DNA of 64,000 nt from Trichomonas vaginalis G3. Its lineage: Eukaryota > Parabasalia > Trichomonadida > Trichomonadidae. This document shows, piece by piece, positions 49,129-58,344 of this stretch; the first letter of the stretch is position 1; each line of letters begins with the position of its first letter. A program made the translations under genes and the position numbers. The notes beneath the pieces were generated by a model that was not told where the DNA came from, searched no databases, and saw only the letters and a list, made by a program, of their open reading frames with translations. The stretch covers positions 6,270,252 through 6,334,251 of the forward strand of contig NC_067207.1 in assembly GCF_026262505.1 (NCBI RefSeq). The letters run 5' to 3'.

Positions 49129-49808
49129 TCATATATTACCGAATTCAATTCCCTACATATTTCAAAATATTCTATGAACATTTCAATTTTTGAAAAAAAC
49201 ATATTTTTTTCCAAATATATTTATTATCATATTTCTAATAATATTTCCTAAAGCGTCACTTTTTACTTCCTCGACGATTATTTCCCTCTCAAAAAATTCA
49301 ATAGCTTACATTTTGACAGAACTTAATATGTAACACTTGAGAATATTTTGTAGAATTGTAAATAGTATTTTATTTAAAAAAACGGGAACATAAAAAATTG
49401 AGAATTGACGTCAAATCTTTCAAAATTCAATTAAAGATAAAGTAGTATCGATGGCATACTGATATGATATCTTATAAAGAATCGATGGTATCGTTTGTAT
49501 TAACTAACAAAAAAATCATTAGTCAAAGTAGTAGTATATGAAGGGTTGTGTGACTTTTTTTGTAAACGTAAGAATTCATACAATATCGAGCGATTTTGTA
49601 TCATTTTTTTAACATATGAAGTAAAAAATGTATGATTCTGACGGTTTTTTATTCTTACGTTTTTGAATAAATCAAGATTTAAAAAATTTTCAAAATTGTA
49701 AGACATTTACACTCAGCCCATACATAATGAAATAAACACATTTTAAAAAATTAACATTAATTTTAAAATAATTTATTTTTCATCTTTTATAAAAGAAGCT
49801 ATATATAG
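49129..49808. other. AT-rich spacer with repeats
   Basis: No gene is seen. At 49295-49333 lies the inverted copy of the 20401 repeat. At 49564-49662 a 99-bp segment is bounded by AAACGTAAGAAT and its exact complement and has partly complementary inner sequence, like a very small MITE. The left end of element 3 should fall here or just after, but no terminal repeat could be fixed. Confidence 0.5.
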
Positions 49809-49898
49809 ATGATGTCAGATATTCCGCGATTAATTAAACATTGTTTAAATCCTGAATGGAATCAATGGAGTCATAATCAAAGACCTCATAAACGATAA
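49809..49898 (+). CDS. possible 29-residue peptide
   Basis: The frame MMSDIPRLIKHCLNPEWNQ...PHKR follows an AATTTATTTTTCATC promoter-like tract and ends a few bases from a convergent gene. It is very short, so it is a weak call. Confidence 0.35.
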   Translation: MMSDIPRLIKHCLNPEWNQWSHNQRPHKR

Positions 49899-49905
49899 AA
49901 AGAAA

Positions 49906-50277
49906 TTAGATATGATTATTTGAATTTATGAAATCAATTATTTGATTCATTCTTTCTTCAATCTCTTCTATTCTTTTTGTTAAATCATCTATTTTCATTA
50001 ATGGGGTGATTCTTGATTGAGGAATAGATTTCAAACTAACCACTCCTTTTATTTTTGAAATTTTGAATCCATCAACTTTAAACATTTTATTCAATTTACA
50101 TGTTGTCAATTCTTCAAATAATTTTTTATTATTAGCATAATAGTCATTAAATTCTTCAACAGATGAAAAAATTTTTGTTTCAGTAATTGGTTTAACAACG
50201 TTTATTTTTTGTTGAACATTTTTACTTTCACTTATTTCATCCCCCTCTGTTTCATTTATTTTTAAAATCGGTTTCAT
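49906..50277 (-). CDS. unknown 123-residue protein
   Basis: The central part (FSSVEEFNDYYANNKKLFEE, then LNKMFKVDGFKISKIKGVV) looks like a compact domain, and the C-terminus is a coiled coil (DDLTKRIEEIEERMNQIIDF). The family is not recognised. The ATG at 50277 follows an A/T promoter tract. Confidence 0.6.
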   Translation of the reverse strand: MKPILKINETEGDEISESKNVQQKINVVKPITETKIFSSVEEFNDYYANNKKLFEELTTCKLNKMFKVDGFKISKIKGVVSLKSIPQSRITPLMKIDDLTKRIEEIEERMNQIIDFINSNNHI

Positions 50278-50343
50278 TTATCATTAAATAAAAATTAGAA
50301 TATAAGTGATGAAATATATTTTTTAATTAATATTAAATCAGAA

Positions 50344-50580
50344 ATGGCGGCAGGATTCTTTAAAAAATTATGGGATGGAATTAAGAAAGCTGCAGGTTGG
50401 GTTCATAAAAATATTATTAAACCCGTTGCAAACTTTTTGGCACCAGTAGCGAAAACGGCAGGAACTATCATAGGTGGAGTATTAGGTACTAAAGCAGGTA
50501 ATCCGGCGATGGGAGCACAAGCGGGTAACGCAATTGGTGGAATTGCTGAAGGAATACTTAATAAAATAGGGGGTAGATAG
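50344..50580 (+). CDS. amphipathic membrane-active-like peptide, copy 1
   Basis: The 78-residue peptide begins MAAGFFKKLWDGIKKAAGW, a basic amphipathic helix, followed by a glycine/alanine-rich hydrophobic region (AGTIIGGVLGTKAGNPAMG). This resembles melittin-like virion peptides. It is convergent with a paralogue starting with the same eleven residues. A membrane-breaching role is inferred. Confidence 0.65.
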   Translation: MAAGFFKKLWDGIKKAAGWVHKNIIKPVANFLAPVAKTAGTIIGGVLGTKAGNPAMGAQAGNAIGGIAEGILNKIGGR

Positions 50581-50604
50581 TGGAAAAATAAATAAATATT
50601 ATTT

Positions 50605-50820
50605 TTATCTTAGTATCGGTTGAAGTCTTTGATAAACTTTTTCTCCTTTATTTAATATTTCTCTTATTGGGGCAGCTTTTGGTGTTATTGATTCAGCAAC
50701 GTCACTAATTGCTTCTTTATTCTTAAATATCCAATTTGCTCCTTTCTTCATTGTTTCCCAAACTTTACTCGCTCCTCTTTTTACTTTATCCCACAGTTTC
50801 TTAAAGAATCCTGCAGCCAT
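50605..50820 (-). CDS. amphipathic membrane-active-like peptide, copy 2
   Basis: The 71-residue peptide begins MAAGFFKKLWDKVKRGASKVW; the first eleven residues equal copy 1, while the rest is helical and charged without the glycine-rich part. The two genes converge with a 24-bp gap, so the family expanded by inverted duplication or gene conversion of the 5' end. Confidence 0.6.
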   Translation of the reverse strand: MAAGFFKKLWDKVKRGASKVWETMKKGANWIFKNKEAISDVAESITPKAAPIREILNKGEKVYQRLQPILR

Positions 50821-50889
50821 AGTTGATTATTTCATTAAAATTAAAAATTCATTTTCATCTTTTAATTTTGATTTTTTATTTAATAATAA

Positions 50890-52512
50890 ATGACGACTAA
50901 CTATTTGGTGCCAAACACTAAACCGATTAATGGAAATGTGTTTCATTCATTCGAAAAGATAAATGAAATATTTGCAAAGAATGACGGTAGAAGATATTAT
51001 AGAGAACTTGAAAGTTCATGCTATGACTCTGATACTCCATATTTTGATGATAAACAAACTCATTTAAGAATTACAAATCCGGCTCATGATGTGAACCAAT
51101 TAGGTGACACATATATTAAACGCAAAGTTAAAGCAACTCTAGTTTCAAATAAAGCTTTCACATGTGATGCCGCTTTTAAATGCATGCGTTTATTCGTTGG
51201 TTACAAATCATCAAATCAAAGCTTTAAACAATTAGAAGTAGAAACCGAAAGAGGTGATGCCGGTTATCTTCAGATGGATTGCGCCCGTGAATCTTTCGCA
51301 TTTGCAACATATAAACCGAAATCAGAAAGGAAAGTTAAAAAGTTTGTTCATTCGTTATATAATAATGTTCAAAAATATGATAACTCAGTATGTGGAAAAT
51401 ATATTGACCCTTCAGAAGTTTTCAAGAGAGCAAATGAAGAAGTTGATATCACTTTTGATATGATTATTCCGGTAAATGATTTGTTAGCATTTCAGGTGTT
51501 CGATGATTATCCTAAATCATTTGGTGATATCATTCTTAAATATTATGTTTTCAGGGATACTTTAGTATTTTGTCAGGTTGACCCGTTAAGAGTTGCTGAT
51601 TTACAAAATTACGTTTATGAAAAGATAACTGATGAAAATTATGAAAAGATTATGAATCATGTTTATAAATATGATCGCAAATTCCAACAAATCGGACTTC
51701 CTACCAAATTAATTACAAGCTTAGCCGCTACATCTGCTGACGCAACAGTTGATGACGTTATTATTTCATGCACAAAGATGGAAGTTTTAGAGGATAAATG
51801 CATTACACCAGGATACGGTTTAATTGAAGAATCAGTTAAAGCAATACCACGTTTATTCAGTAAGGAAGATCCATTCATGATTCCAGCTCAACATATTGAC
51901 GTTCGTTCACTAAATGGAGGTTGCATCACTCCTGAAGGTATCAGCTCAGATTTCTCATACGCTCTTCATAACGTTACAGATGTTGTGTTAACATTTCCGA
52001 AGAATGCAATGCAAAGAACGGTTTTAGAAAATCCAATGCTTCGAGGTCTTCAGGTCACTATAGATTCCAGAAACTTCCCCGATCAAGCGATGACCACAGT
52101 GGGTGACATATTCTTTACACGTATGCTTCAAGCTTCTGATTTAGATGGAGTGAATGAATGCACAGAAGAATACTAGGACTCATTAACTAGACCACTGAAT
52201 GCAGATGATGGCACGCCATCAGCTAGAACATGGAAAGACCAAACTTCATTCTTATGCACTATTCCAGTTCAACGTAATGGAGCGGGTATATTCTTTGATG
52301 GATTAGAAACTTTCAACTCACAAGTTACAGTACAAGTGAAAGCTTATCCAATCATTCAGGGTGAAAATGACACTTACTGTTCAAAAGTGACAAATCCTCC
52401 TCAGGTTTGGTTTACTAGGACTACATATTGGACATGGACACCAGATGAAGGTTTGAAATATCATCCAACAGGTACACCACCCAGTATAGAAGTTCATATG
52501 ATGAAATATTGA
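50890..52512 (+). pseudogene. major capsid protein region, element 3 (about one break)
   Basis: The region is the size of a double-jelly-roll capsid. Landmarks are YIKRKVKATLVSNKAFTCDA, DIIPVNDLLAFQVFDDYPK-type strand (seen as MIIPVNDLLAFQVFDDYPKS), SKEDPFMIPAQHIDVRSLNG and, later, WKDQTSFLCTIPVQRNG. It is almost whole, with about one break. It differs strongly from the capsid at 44081, showing distinct capsid lineages. The packaging ATPase follows within 50 bp. Confidence 0.65.
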
Positions 52513-52553
52513 TGAATAGAAATGTTTAAAATTATAAATTTATTTTTGATTAA

Positions 52554-53381
52554 ATGGATTTAAATTCATCCACCCCTTATGAAGAATTAGCAGGAGTATA
52601 TAATACATACGTAGATGATATGATTAATGAAGCATTAAGTGATAATAGAAATGCTCTATCTAAGGAAAAATTAATGAAAATTCCATATTCTGAATGTTAC
52701 TTAAATTCAATCACTGCAGCAATTGGTAAACAGAATAAAGGTAAAACATTAACGATATTAAAACAAATTATCATTATTGCTAACACTTCCCCCTATTCAC
52801 ATGTGTTAATTTATATCAACCGTTCAGGTTCACCTTCAGATGATACATTTGAATCTTTAAAGCATTTAATCAAAATTCCAATTATTTATTTATCACAAGA
52901 AGAAGCAGAAGATTATTTAAAAAACTTTTTAATGTATAAAGAATTATATAATACAATCAAGAAGCAAGGATTAGAGGATAAAATTATTGATAAACAACGG
53001 GATGAATTATTTGAAACACTTTCTATTTCAAATTTTGATAAAGAATTTTTGCATTCACTAATTTTTCTAGATGATGCCGTGAAATCAAAACTAATAACTA
53101 ATGAGAAATCATATTTTAATCAATTATTAACTCAATGTCGACATATTCAATGTTCATTCTTTATGGCTGTTCAATACTTTAAAGCATTAAGCACAAACAT
53201 TAAATCAAACCTGTCCACCCTTTTCATTTTCAGTGGTTTTAGTCGTCAACAGTTGAACGTTATGCTTTATCAAGTGAATTTACCAATGAGCATTAATGAA
53301 CTTTACACACAATATCAACAATTAGGAGAACATGGAAAAATAATAGTTGATTTAAATAAAGGAGGTGTTAAATTTGATTAA
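52554..53381 (+). CDS. FtsK/HerA-type genome-packaging ATPase (intact)
   Basis: This 275-residue protein has Walker A AAIGKQNKGKTLTILKQ near residue 55, Walker B HSLIFLDDAVKSK near 175, and a following sensor-type stretch (CSFFMAVQYFKALSTNIK). Size fits Polinton ATPases. It would translocate DNA into the capsid. An ATTTATTTTTGATTAA tract precedes the ATG. Confidence 0.8.
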   Translation: MDLNSSTPYEELAGVYNTYVDDMINEALSDNRNALSKEKLMKIPYSECYLNSITAAIGKQNKGKTLTILKQIIIIANTSPYSHVLIYINRSGSPSDDTFESLKHLIKIPIIYLSQEEAEDYLKNFLMYKELYNTIKKQGLEDKIIDKQRDELFETLSISNFDKEFLHSLIFLDDAVKSKLITNEKSYFNQLLTQCRHIQCSFFMAVQYFKALSTNIKSNLSTLFIFSGFSRQQLNVMLYQVNLPMSINELYTQYQQLGEHGKIIVDLNKGGVKFD

Positions 53382-53421
53382 CTTTTTATAATTAATTTTT
53401 ATTTTTTATTTATAATTAAAC

Positions 53422-54321
53422 ATGACAGAAATAGCAAATCTTCTACAGGTTCCATTAAAACAAGGAACAAACAAAAAGGGTGCATATAATAGAACTATGA
53501 AAGTTCCTGATGGAATGAAAGAATTAGTTCATATTGTTGCTGGTCTTCAAAAAGATGTTAAACAAATGAGAAACGTTTTAACATTACCAGAAGCTCAAGC
53601 ATATGCCAAACGTCATGGCCCAAATTGGGAAGCACACGAAGCAGACATTACGGGTCCAAATGGAAAACCCGATGGTATAAATGAAGTTTTCGTTACTGAT
53701 GGTCAAGGTAATATTAAAGTCATAAATGGTTATAAATTAACTGTATCTGATTATCCTAAACGTAAAGCATATAATGAACATTATCCTATGCAATTTGATG
53801 AAAATGGAAAAGCTGTTAAACAATACATTGGAGAAGGTGAAAATGGTCCAATTAATTCATACCGTCATAATCCATATTCTTATTTCAATGACGAATTAAA
53901 TGCTATTGAAGAGGGACCGGATGGATTACCACGATATGTTAATCAGTTTGATGGTCAATATGCAAATATTAGACCCGAAATTTCAGCTAAGAAATTCTTT
54001 AAAGTTGCTTTATTCGATCCAGTGTTCAATGAACAGAAAGAAGCAATGAAAGCAGAATTTAAACCAATTCAAGTGGCAAGAATTTCTTCATCTTCACTTT
54101 CAGAAGCGTTCAAGGAATTGATAAAGAAACCACTTTATTCTCAACAAGGTTATAACTTTGATTTAATTAAAGAAAGTGATAGACGTAAATTAGAAAAATC
54201 AGATGGTTTTAAGAATGCATGTAATGAAATGATTAAAGATATTGTAAATGATAAAATAAGACTGGGAGAAACTCAAATCATTATCAATAACATAATTGGT
54301 GCAGTTACAAAGAAAGTATAA
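53422..54321 (+). CDS. structural-type protein with [21 protein letters not shown] motif region
   Basis: The 299-residue protein has an N-terminal helical part, then a glycine/aspartate-rich segment ([40 protein letters not shown]) that looks like a calcium-loop or beta-domain, and a helical C-terminus. The segment pattern recalls proteins in Polinton-like viruses, but the function is unknown. It lies directly after the ATPase, in a structural run. Confidence 0.55.
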   Translation: MTEIANLLQVPLKQGTNKKGAYNRTMKVPDGMKELVHIVAGLQKDVKQMRNVLTLPEAQAYAKRHGPNWEAHEADITGPNGKPDGINEVFVTDGQGNIKVINGYKLTVSDYPKRKAYNEHYPMQFDENGKAVKQYIGEGENGPINSYRHNPYSYFNDELNAIEEGPDGLPRYVNQFDGQYANIRPEISAKKFFKVALFDPVFNEQKEAMKAEFKPIQVARISSSSLSEAFKELIKKPLYSQQGYNFDLIKESDRRKLEKSDGFKNACNEMIKDIVNDKIRLGETQIIINNIIGAVTKKV

Positions 54322-54405
54322 GCAAACAAGGATGAACCTTGGGATATTACCGTAACAACTAAATAAAACTTTAAATATATTTTTCTTTTTTTTATTCAAT
54401 TATAA

Positions 54406-55074
54406 ATGAGAAGACGTTTCACAAGTCAAAAGAACACAAACGCAAAAGCAGAGATTACGGTTGGTTATAACGTAAATGATGATAAATCACGAATTATTCA
54501 AAATGTTAAAGTTAATGTTAGTCCTGAATTAACAAGGTCAGCAACTCAACCAAATTTATTAACTCGTGACTTACCAAAGAAAGAGGAGGAACAAAATAAA
54601 GAAGATGAAGACCCAATCATTTTATCTGAACCTGGTAAAGAACCTGTTGAAATTCCCACTTATCCAACATACCCCCCACCTCTTTCATCAAACATCGAGA
54701 ACCCATATAAAATAGACATTAATTCTGAATTAATGAAAATTTACCGTGATATAATAATTAATAATTATGATTCAATAATAAATTTAATTGACCAATCCGG
54801 TTTAATTATTTTACCTTATGAATCATTAATTCACATTATCGCCATTCTTTGTGATGTTCAAGATTCAGACGTTAAGATTCAATTTTTCATAGATGATGAG
54901 GTTTCATGCTGTGGAACAGTTGCAAAAATAAATCCTATAAAGGATATTAGCACAATTAAGATATCAAAGAATGGAACAACAACTGAACTTCATTTAACAT
55001 ATAATAATATTTATAATAAAATAGTTGATGAATATAAAATATCACTTGAAAAATTCTTTGTTAAGGCTATTTAA
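54406..55074 (+). CDS. CCG-motif structural-type protein (intact)
   Basis: The 222-residue protein has a charged, proline-rich N-terminal half (PTYPTYPPPLSSN) and a C-terminal domain with DDEVSCCGTVAKINPIKDIS and ISKNGTTTELHLTYNNIYN. The domain matches the broken gene at 43167-43749 in element 2, and both lie near capsid genes. Role unknown. Its end touches the end of the convergent gene. Confidence 0.6.
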   Translation: MRRRFTSQKNTNAKAEITVGYNVNDDKSRIIQNVKVNVSPELTRSATQPNLLTRDLPKKEEEQNKEDEDPIILSEPGKEPVEIPTYPTYPPPLSSNIENPYKIDINSELMKIYRDIIINNYDSIINLIDQSGLIILPYESLIHIIAILCDVQDSDVKIQFFIDDEVSCCGTVAKINPIKDISTIKISKNGTTTELHLTYNNIYNKIVDEYKISLEKFFVKAI

Positions 55075-55550
55075 TATTCAAGCATTAACATTATCGAATA
55101 ATAATCCTTTGAATCATAATCAATAATAATTGACCTTTCACCAGTTTCTATCGTTTGTTTTATTTCTTTTTGTTTCCCACTATCTGGATCAGTCATTGTA
55201 ATTGTTTTTGTTATAGTATCAGCTTTATCTTTAACTTCAATCTTTTTTCCATCAGGATATTTAAACCAAAATTCCAAAAATTCGATATTGTCAATCTGTT
55301 CATATTTTAATCTATCAATTACATTTTTAATACCATCTGAAAATCTTATGAAATGGTCATTATATGGGTTTGATTGAACTAAATTTGAATGAAGTGAAAT
55401 ATAACCTGATGATGAATATGACATTGACTCGTATTTTCTGAAAACACTAAAATTTATAACATGAATGAATTTCTTATTCGTTGAATTTATGAATTCTTGA
55501 GGTAATCTTATTCTAGTTTTATTTATCACTGGAAAATAACGCTTTACCAT
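55071..55550 (-). CDS. unknown beta-rich protein, possible minor capsid
   Basis: The 159-residue protein is taken from the ATG at 55550, which leaves a 19-bp spacer to the divergent gene. It has TRIRLPQEFINSTNKKFIHV and FLEFWFKYPDGKKIEVKDKA. It overlaps the convergent gene by 4 bp. The pattern of strands loosely recalls the start of the penton-like genes of elements 1 and 2. Confidence 0.5.
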   Translation of the reverse strand: MVKRYFPVINKTRIRLPQEFINSTNKKFIHVINFSVFRKYESMSYSSSGYISLHSNLVQSNPYNDHFIRFSDGIKNVIDRLKYEQIDNIEFLEFWFKYPDGKKIEVKDKADTITKTITMTDPDSGKQKEIKQTIETGERSIIIDYDSKDYYSIMLMLEY

Positions 55551-55569
55551 ATTTTTAATTGTAATAAAA
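55551..55569. promoter_or_regulatory. 19-bp bidirectional spacer
   Basis: ATTTTTAATTGTAATAAAA separates two divergent ATGs. Layout, length and the TTTT...AATAAAA frame match the 18-bp spacers at 26894 and 43750. Confidence 0.55.
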
Positions 55570-56280
55570 ATGTCAATTATCAATATTATTTCAAATAATA
55601 ACTGTGAATTAAATTTAACAGTTAGTGGAATTTATAATGTTACTCTCGTTTCTGTGAGTGGTAAATTTAATCCCATTCTTTTAGACCCTTCAGATTATAT
55701 ATCATTTATTAAAGATGACCATGAAAAAACGTATGATATGTATATAAATAATGTAATAGCGAAATGGGATATTAACACGATTTTAAGTTATTTAAATGAA
55801 TCATTTATCGTATGGTATGAAGAAAATTTTAAATCAAAACCCGATAAACTTTTTGAACTTGATGAAATAAATAACCTTATTAAATTTCCGCTGAAAATTA
55901 AATTTTGTACTCCTCATCTTCGTTCATTGTTGGGGATATTAAATTTTGAAAAAGATGTTGGGGATGTTTTGTATTCTGACACTGGTTCCAATTTCATTTT
56001 AATCAAATGTGATAAAGTTAATACCCCAATGAGATTTTCACATCAAACATTAGACCCTAACTCTTACCCATCAATACAAAACATTTTATCCATCAACTTA
56101 AACACATTTTCTTTATCATATCCGTTTCAATTATCCGGGAATTCATTTATTCTTCATTCAAAAGATTTATCAAATATTAAATTTAGAATAACTGACCTAT
56201 TTGATTGTGATTTAGAATTTATGAATGAAATATTATGGCAATTTCAAATAGAAAAAATAGCTGATGAGATAACAGATTAA
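55570..56280 (+). CDS. putative minor capsid-type protein
   Basis: The 236-residue protein is beta-rich: CELNLTVSGIYNVTLVSVSG at the start, FPLKIKFCTPHLRSLLGILN near residue 115, and FRITDLFDCDLEFMNEILWQ at the end. The final part resembles the end pattern of 42337-43044. A vertex or minor capsid role is inferred from these and from its place in the structural block. Confidence 0.5.
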   Translation: MSIINIISNNNCELNLTVSGIYNVTLVSVSGKFNPILLDPSDYISFIKDDHEKTYDMYINNVIAKWDINTILSYLNESFIVWYEENFKSKPDKLFELDEINNLIKFPLKIKFCTPHLRSLLGILNFEKDVGDVLYSDTGSNFILIKCDKVNTPMRFSHQTLDPNSYPSIQNILSINLNTFSLSYPFQLSGNSFILHSKDLSNIKFRITDLFDCDLEFMNEILWQFQIEKIADEITD

Positions 56281-56304
56281 ATATTTATTTTTAAATCGTA
56301 ATAA

Positions 56305-56466
56305 ATGATTAAACAACAGCAACCACAACAAAATAAGGCACAAAGCACCCAGGTCCCTCAGACCATTACATACGCCATATATGCATATAATTCAAAGACG
56401 GCAGAACAAACGCAAAGGTTGAAATATGGAGATTTGGAGATAGTATTGAAAAATGAACATTTCTAA
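56305..56466 (+). CDS. short 53-residue frame before the fibre gene
   Basis: It starts at an ATG after AATATTTATTTTTAAATCG and encodes a glutamine-rich start, then TYAIYAYNSKTAEQTQRLKYG. The latter part has the look of the sequence at the very start of the window, upstream of the fibre stalk of element 1. It may be a small gene or part of the fibre region. Confidence 0.4.
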   Translation: MIKQQQPQQNKAQSTQVPQTITYAIYAYNSKTAEQTQRLKYGDLEIVLKNEHF

Positions 56467-56517
56467 TTCGTTTGCAAAGGTGGTGCAGTGATATCAAATA
56501 TAAAAGAAATTTTATTT

Positions 56518-58248
56518 ATGAATTCAAAAATTAAAGGAATAACGGATGATATAACATCAATTCCACCAGAAGAACAAAGATATTACGCATTAAATGCATT
56601 TCCTAAAGTTTTGAAGATTGGAAGATTTAATTTAAATGAGGAATTCATAAAAGGTTTCCTAAATGACATAATGAAGAAAGCAGATAAGGAATATGTGGCT
56701 AGTGAGTTAATGAAGAAAGCAGATAAGGAATATGTGGCTAGTGAGTTAATGAAGAAAGCAGATAAGGAATATGTGGCTAGTGAGTTAATGAAGAAAGCAG
56801 ATAAGGAATATGTGGCTAGTGAGTTAATGAAGAAAGCAGATAAGGAATATGTGGCTAGTGAGTTAATGAAGAAAGCAGATAAGGAATATGTGGCTAGTGA
56901 GTTAATGAAGAAAGCAGATAAGGAATATGTGGCTAGTGAGTTAATGAAGAAAGCAGATAAGGAATATGTGGTTAGTGAGTTAATGAAGAAAGCAGATAAG
57001 GAATATGTGGCTAGTGCGTTAGTGAACAAGGCAGATAAGGAATATGCTAATGAAAAAGATAATGAAATTAAAGAAAGGGTTGAATGGTATCATGAATGGA
57101 CATCAAAGATTTTAAAAAGTAAAGCTGATACAGGATGGGTTTCAGGATGTTTAGACCTTAAAGCAGATAAGGAATATGTCAACAGTGAGTTAGAGAAGAA
57201 GGCAAATAAGGAATATGTGGATGAAATATACCAAAGTTTGATAGGAACAACTAAAAATATTGAAACTATTGTTGGTGACTTTTCTGTCAATGAAGAAAAT
57301 AAATATTTTAGATGGCAATTGGTACAGTCCTTAAGAAATGGTATACGGTATAAACTCATTCCGAAAAATAACAATGAAATGTATGTAAGCTATATAAAGA
57401 ATAATGGTACACAAGTTAAAGTTCCATTAGACAACAACTGTTACTTGAACTTATATGGAGACGAACAAAAGAAATATTTAAGAGTTTATGAAATGACAGA
57501 TATGACATTGCCTCGCACAGCTCCAGTACCATATTATTATGACTATGGAGATGATGTCAGAACACCACATGTAGATGAACAAAAGTTAACATTATATTTA
57601 GATTATTATAGATATAAAAGATATAATGCAATAGAAAAAACGAGAATAGTATATTATTATATAGATGACAAAAATAAATATTATAGTCAAGATTTTACCT
57701 ACCCTGAAAACATAAGATTATATTATAAAAAATATTCCGACACAAACCAGAAGAAACCTGAAATAGTTTCACTATATTTTAAGTTCAAAAGAGACAATCC
57801 TATATTATCTCATATGTTTGATTTAATGAACCCAGTAGGTTCTATTTATACGTCTATGGATGCGAGAGGTCCTCAAGCAATGTTTGGTGTTGGTGCATGG
57901 GAACAGATTGTAGACAGGTTTTTGTATTGTGCAAACTCTTCAAAGGAAACAGGTGGAAGTAAAACGATTACAGGTGAAAATTTACCTGCACACAGTCACT
58001 ACATAGATTTAAGCACATCTCAAGCGGGTTGGCATAAGCATAGATATTGGGATTGGTCAGGAATGACAAAAGGTAAAGGATATGATGTTAAAGATGACGT
58101 TAAGTTTGCTATAAATTGTTACTGGGATGACACTCAGGGAGAAGGAAACCATACACATTTCGTTTCAGGATATACACAAACAACAGGACAAAGTAAAGAA
58201 TACATGCCACCTTACATGACAGTTTACGCATGGTATAGAGTTCAATGA
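56518..58248 (+). CDS. phage-type tail-collar/fibre protein with 13-residue stalk repeats
   Basis: The 576-residue protein is taken from the first ATG. The stalk has nine copies of MKKADKEYVASEL, predicted to form a trimeric coiled coil, then a unique tyrosine-rich domain (about residues 260-430), then the collar tip: NPVGSIYTSMDARGP, GVGAWEQIVDRFLYC, ENLPAHSHYIDLS, HKHRYWDWSG and MPPYMTVYAWYR. The tip is nearly identical to that at 27104-28393. An attachment role is inferred. Confidence 0.8.
   Translation: MNSKIKGITDDITSIPPEEQRYYALNAFPKVLKIGRFNLNEEFIKGFLNDIMKKADKEYVASELMKKADKEYVASELMKKADKEYVASELMKKADKEYVASELMKKADKEYVASELMKKADKEYVASELMKKADKEYVASELMKKADKEYVVSELMKKADKEYVASALVNKADKEYANEKDNEIKERVEWYHEWTSKILKSKADTGWVSGCLDLKADKEYVNSELEKKANKEYVDEIYQSLIGTTKNIETIVGDFSVNEENKYFRWQLVQSLRNGIRYKLIPKNNNEMYVSYIKNNGTQVKVPLDNNCYLNLYGDEQKKYLRVYEMTDMTLPRTAPVPYYYDYGDDVRTPHVDEQKLTLYLDYYRYKRYNAIEKTRIVYYYIDDKNKYYSQDFTYPENIRLYYKKYSDTNQKKPEIVSLYFKFKRDNPILSHMFDLMNPVGSIYTSMDARGPQAMFGVGAWEQIVDRFLYCANSSKETGGSKTITGENLPAHSHYIDLSTSQAGWHKHRYWDWSGMTKGKGYDVKDDVKFAINCYWDDTQGEGNHTHFVSGYTQTTGQSKEYMPPYMTVYAWYRVQ
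56671..57021 (+). repeat. 39-bp tandem repeat in the fibre stalk, nine copies
   Basis: Nine 39-bp units begin at 56671 and every 39 bp after. The first seven are identical and the last two have small changes, which indicates very recent unit amplification. Confidence 0.9.
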
Positions 58249-58344
58249 ATCATTTATTTTTATCATAAATTTACACCAAAAATAATTTTTAGGTGAAGAG
58301 GTGAGATCTCACCTTTTTTTCACCTGTTTTTTTCACAAGCGTTT
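58249..58344. repeat. intergenic AGATCT-cored hairpin, variant
   Basis: GGTGAGATCTCACC keeps the AGATCT core of the element 1 hairpins but has changed arms that still pair. It follows the fibre gene. Confidence 0.55.

Noticed and set aside
56583-57029. Hydrophobic repeat frame on the minus strand
   Set aside because: It is the reverse frame of the fibre stalk repeat.
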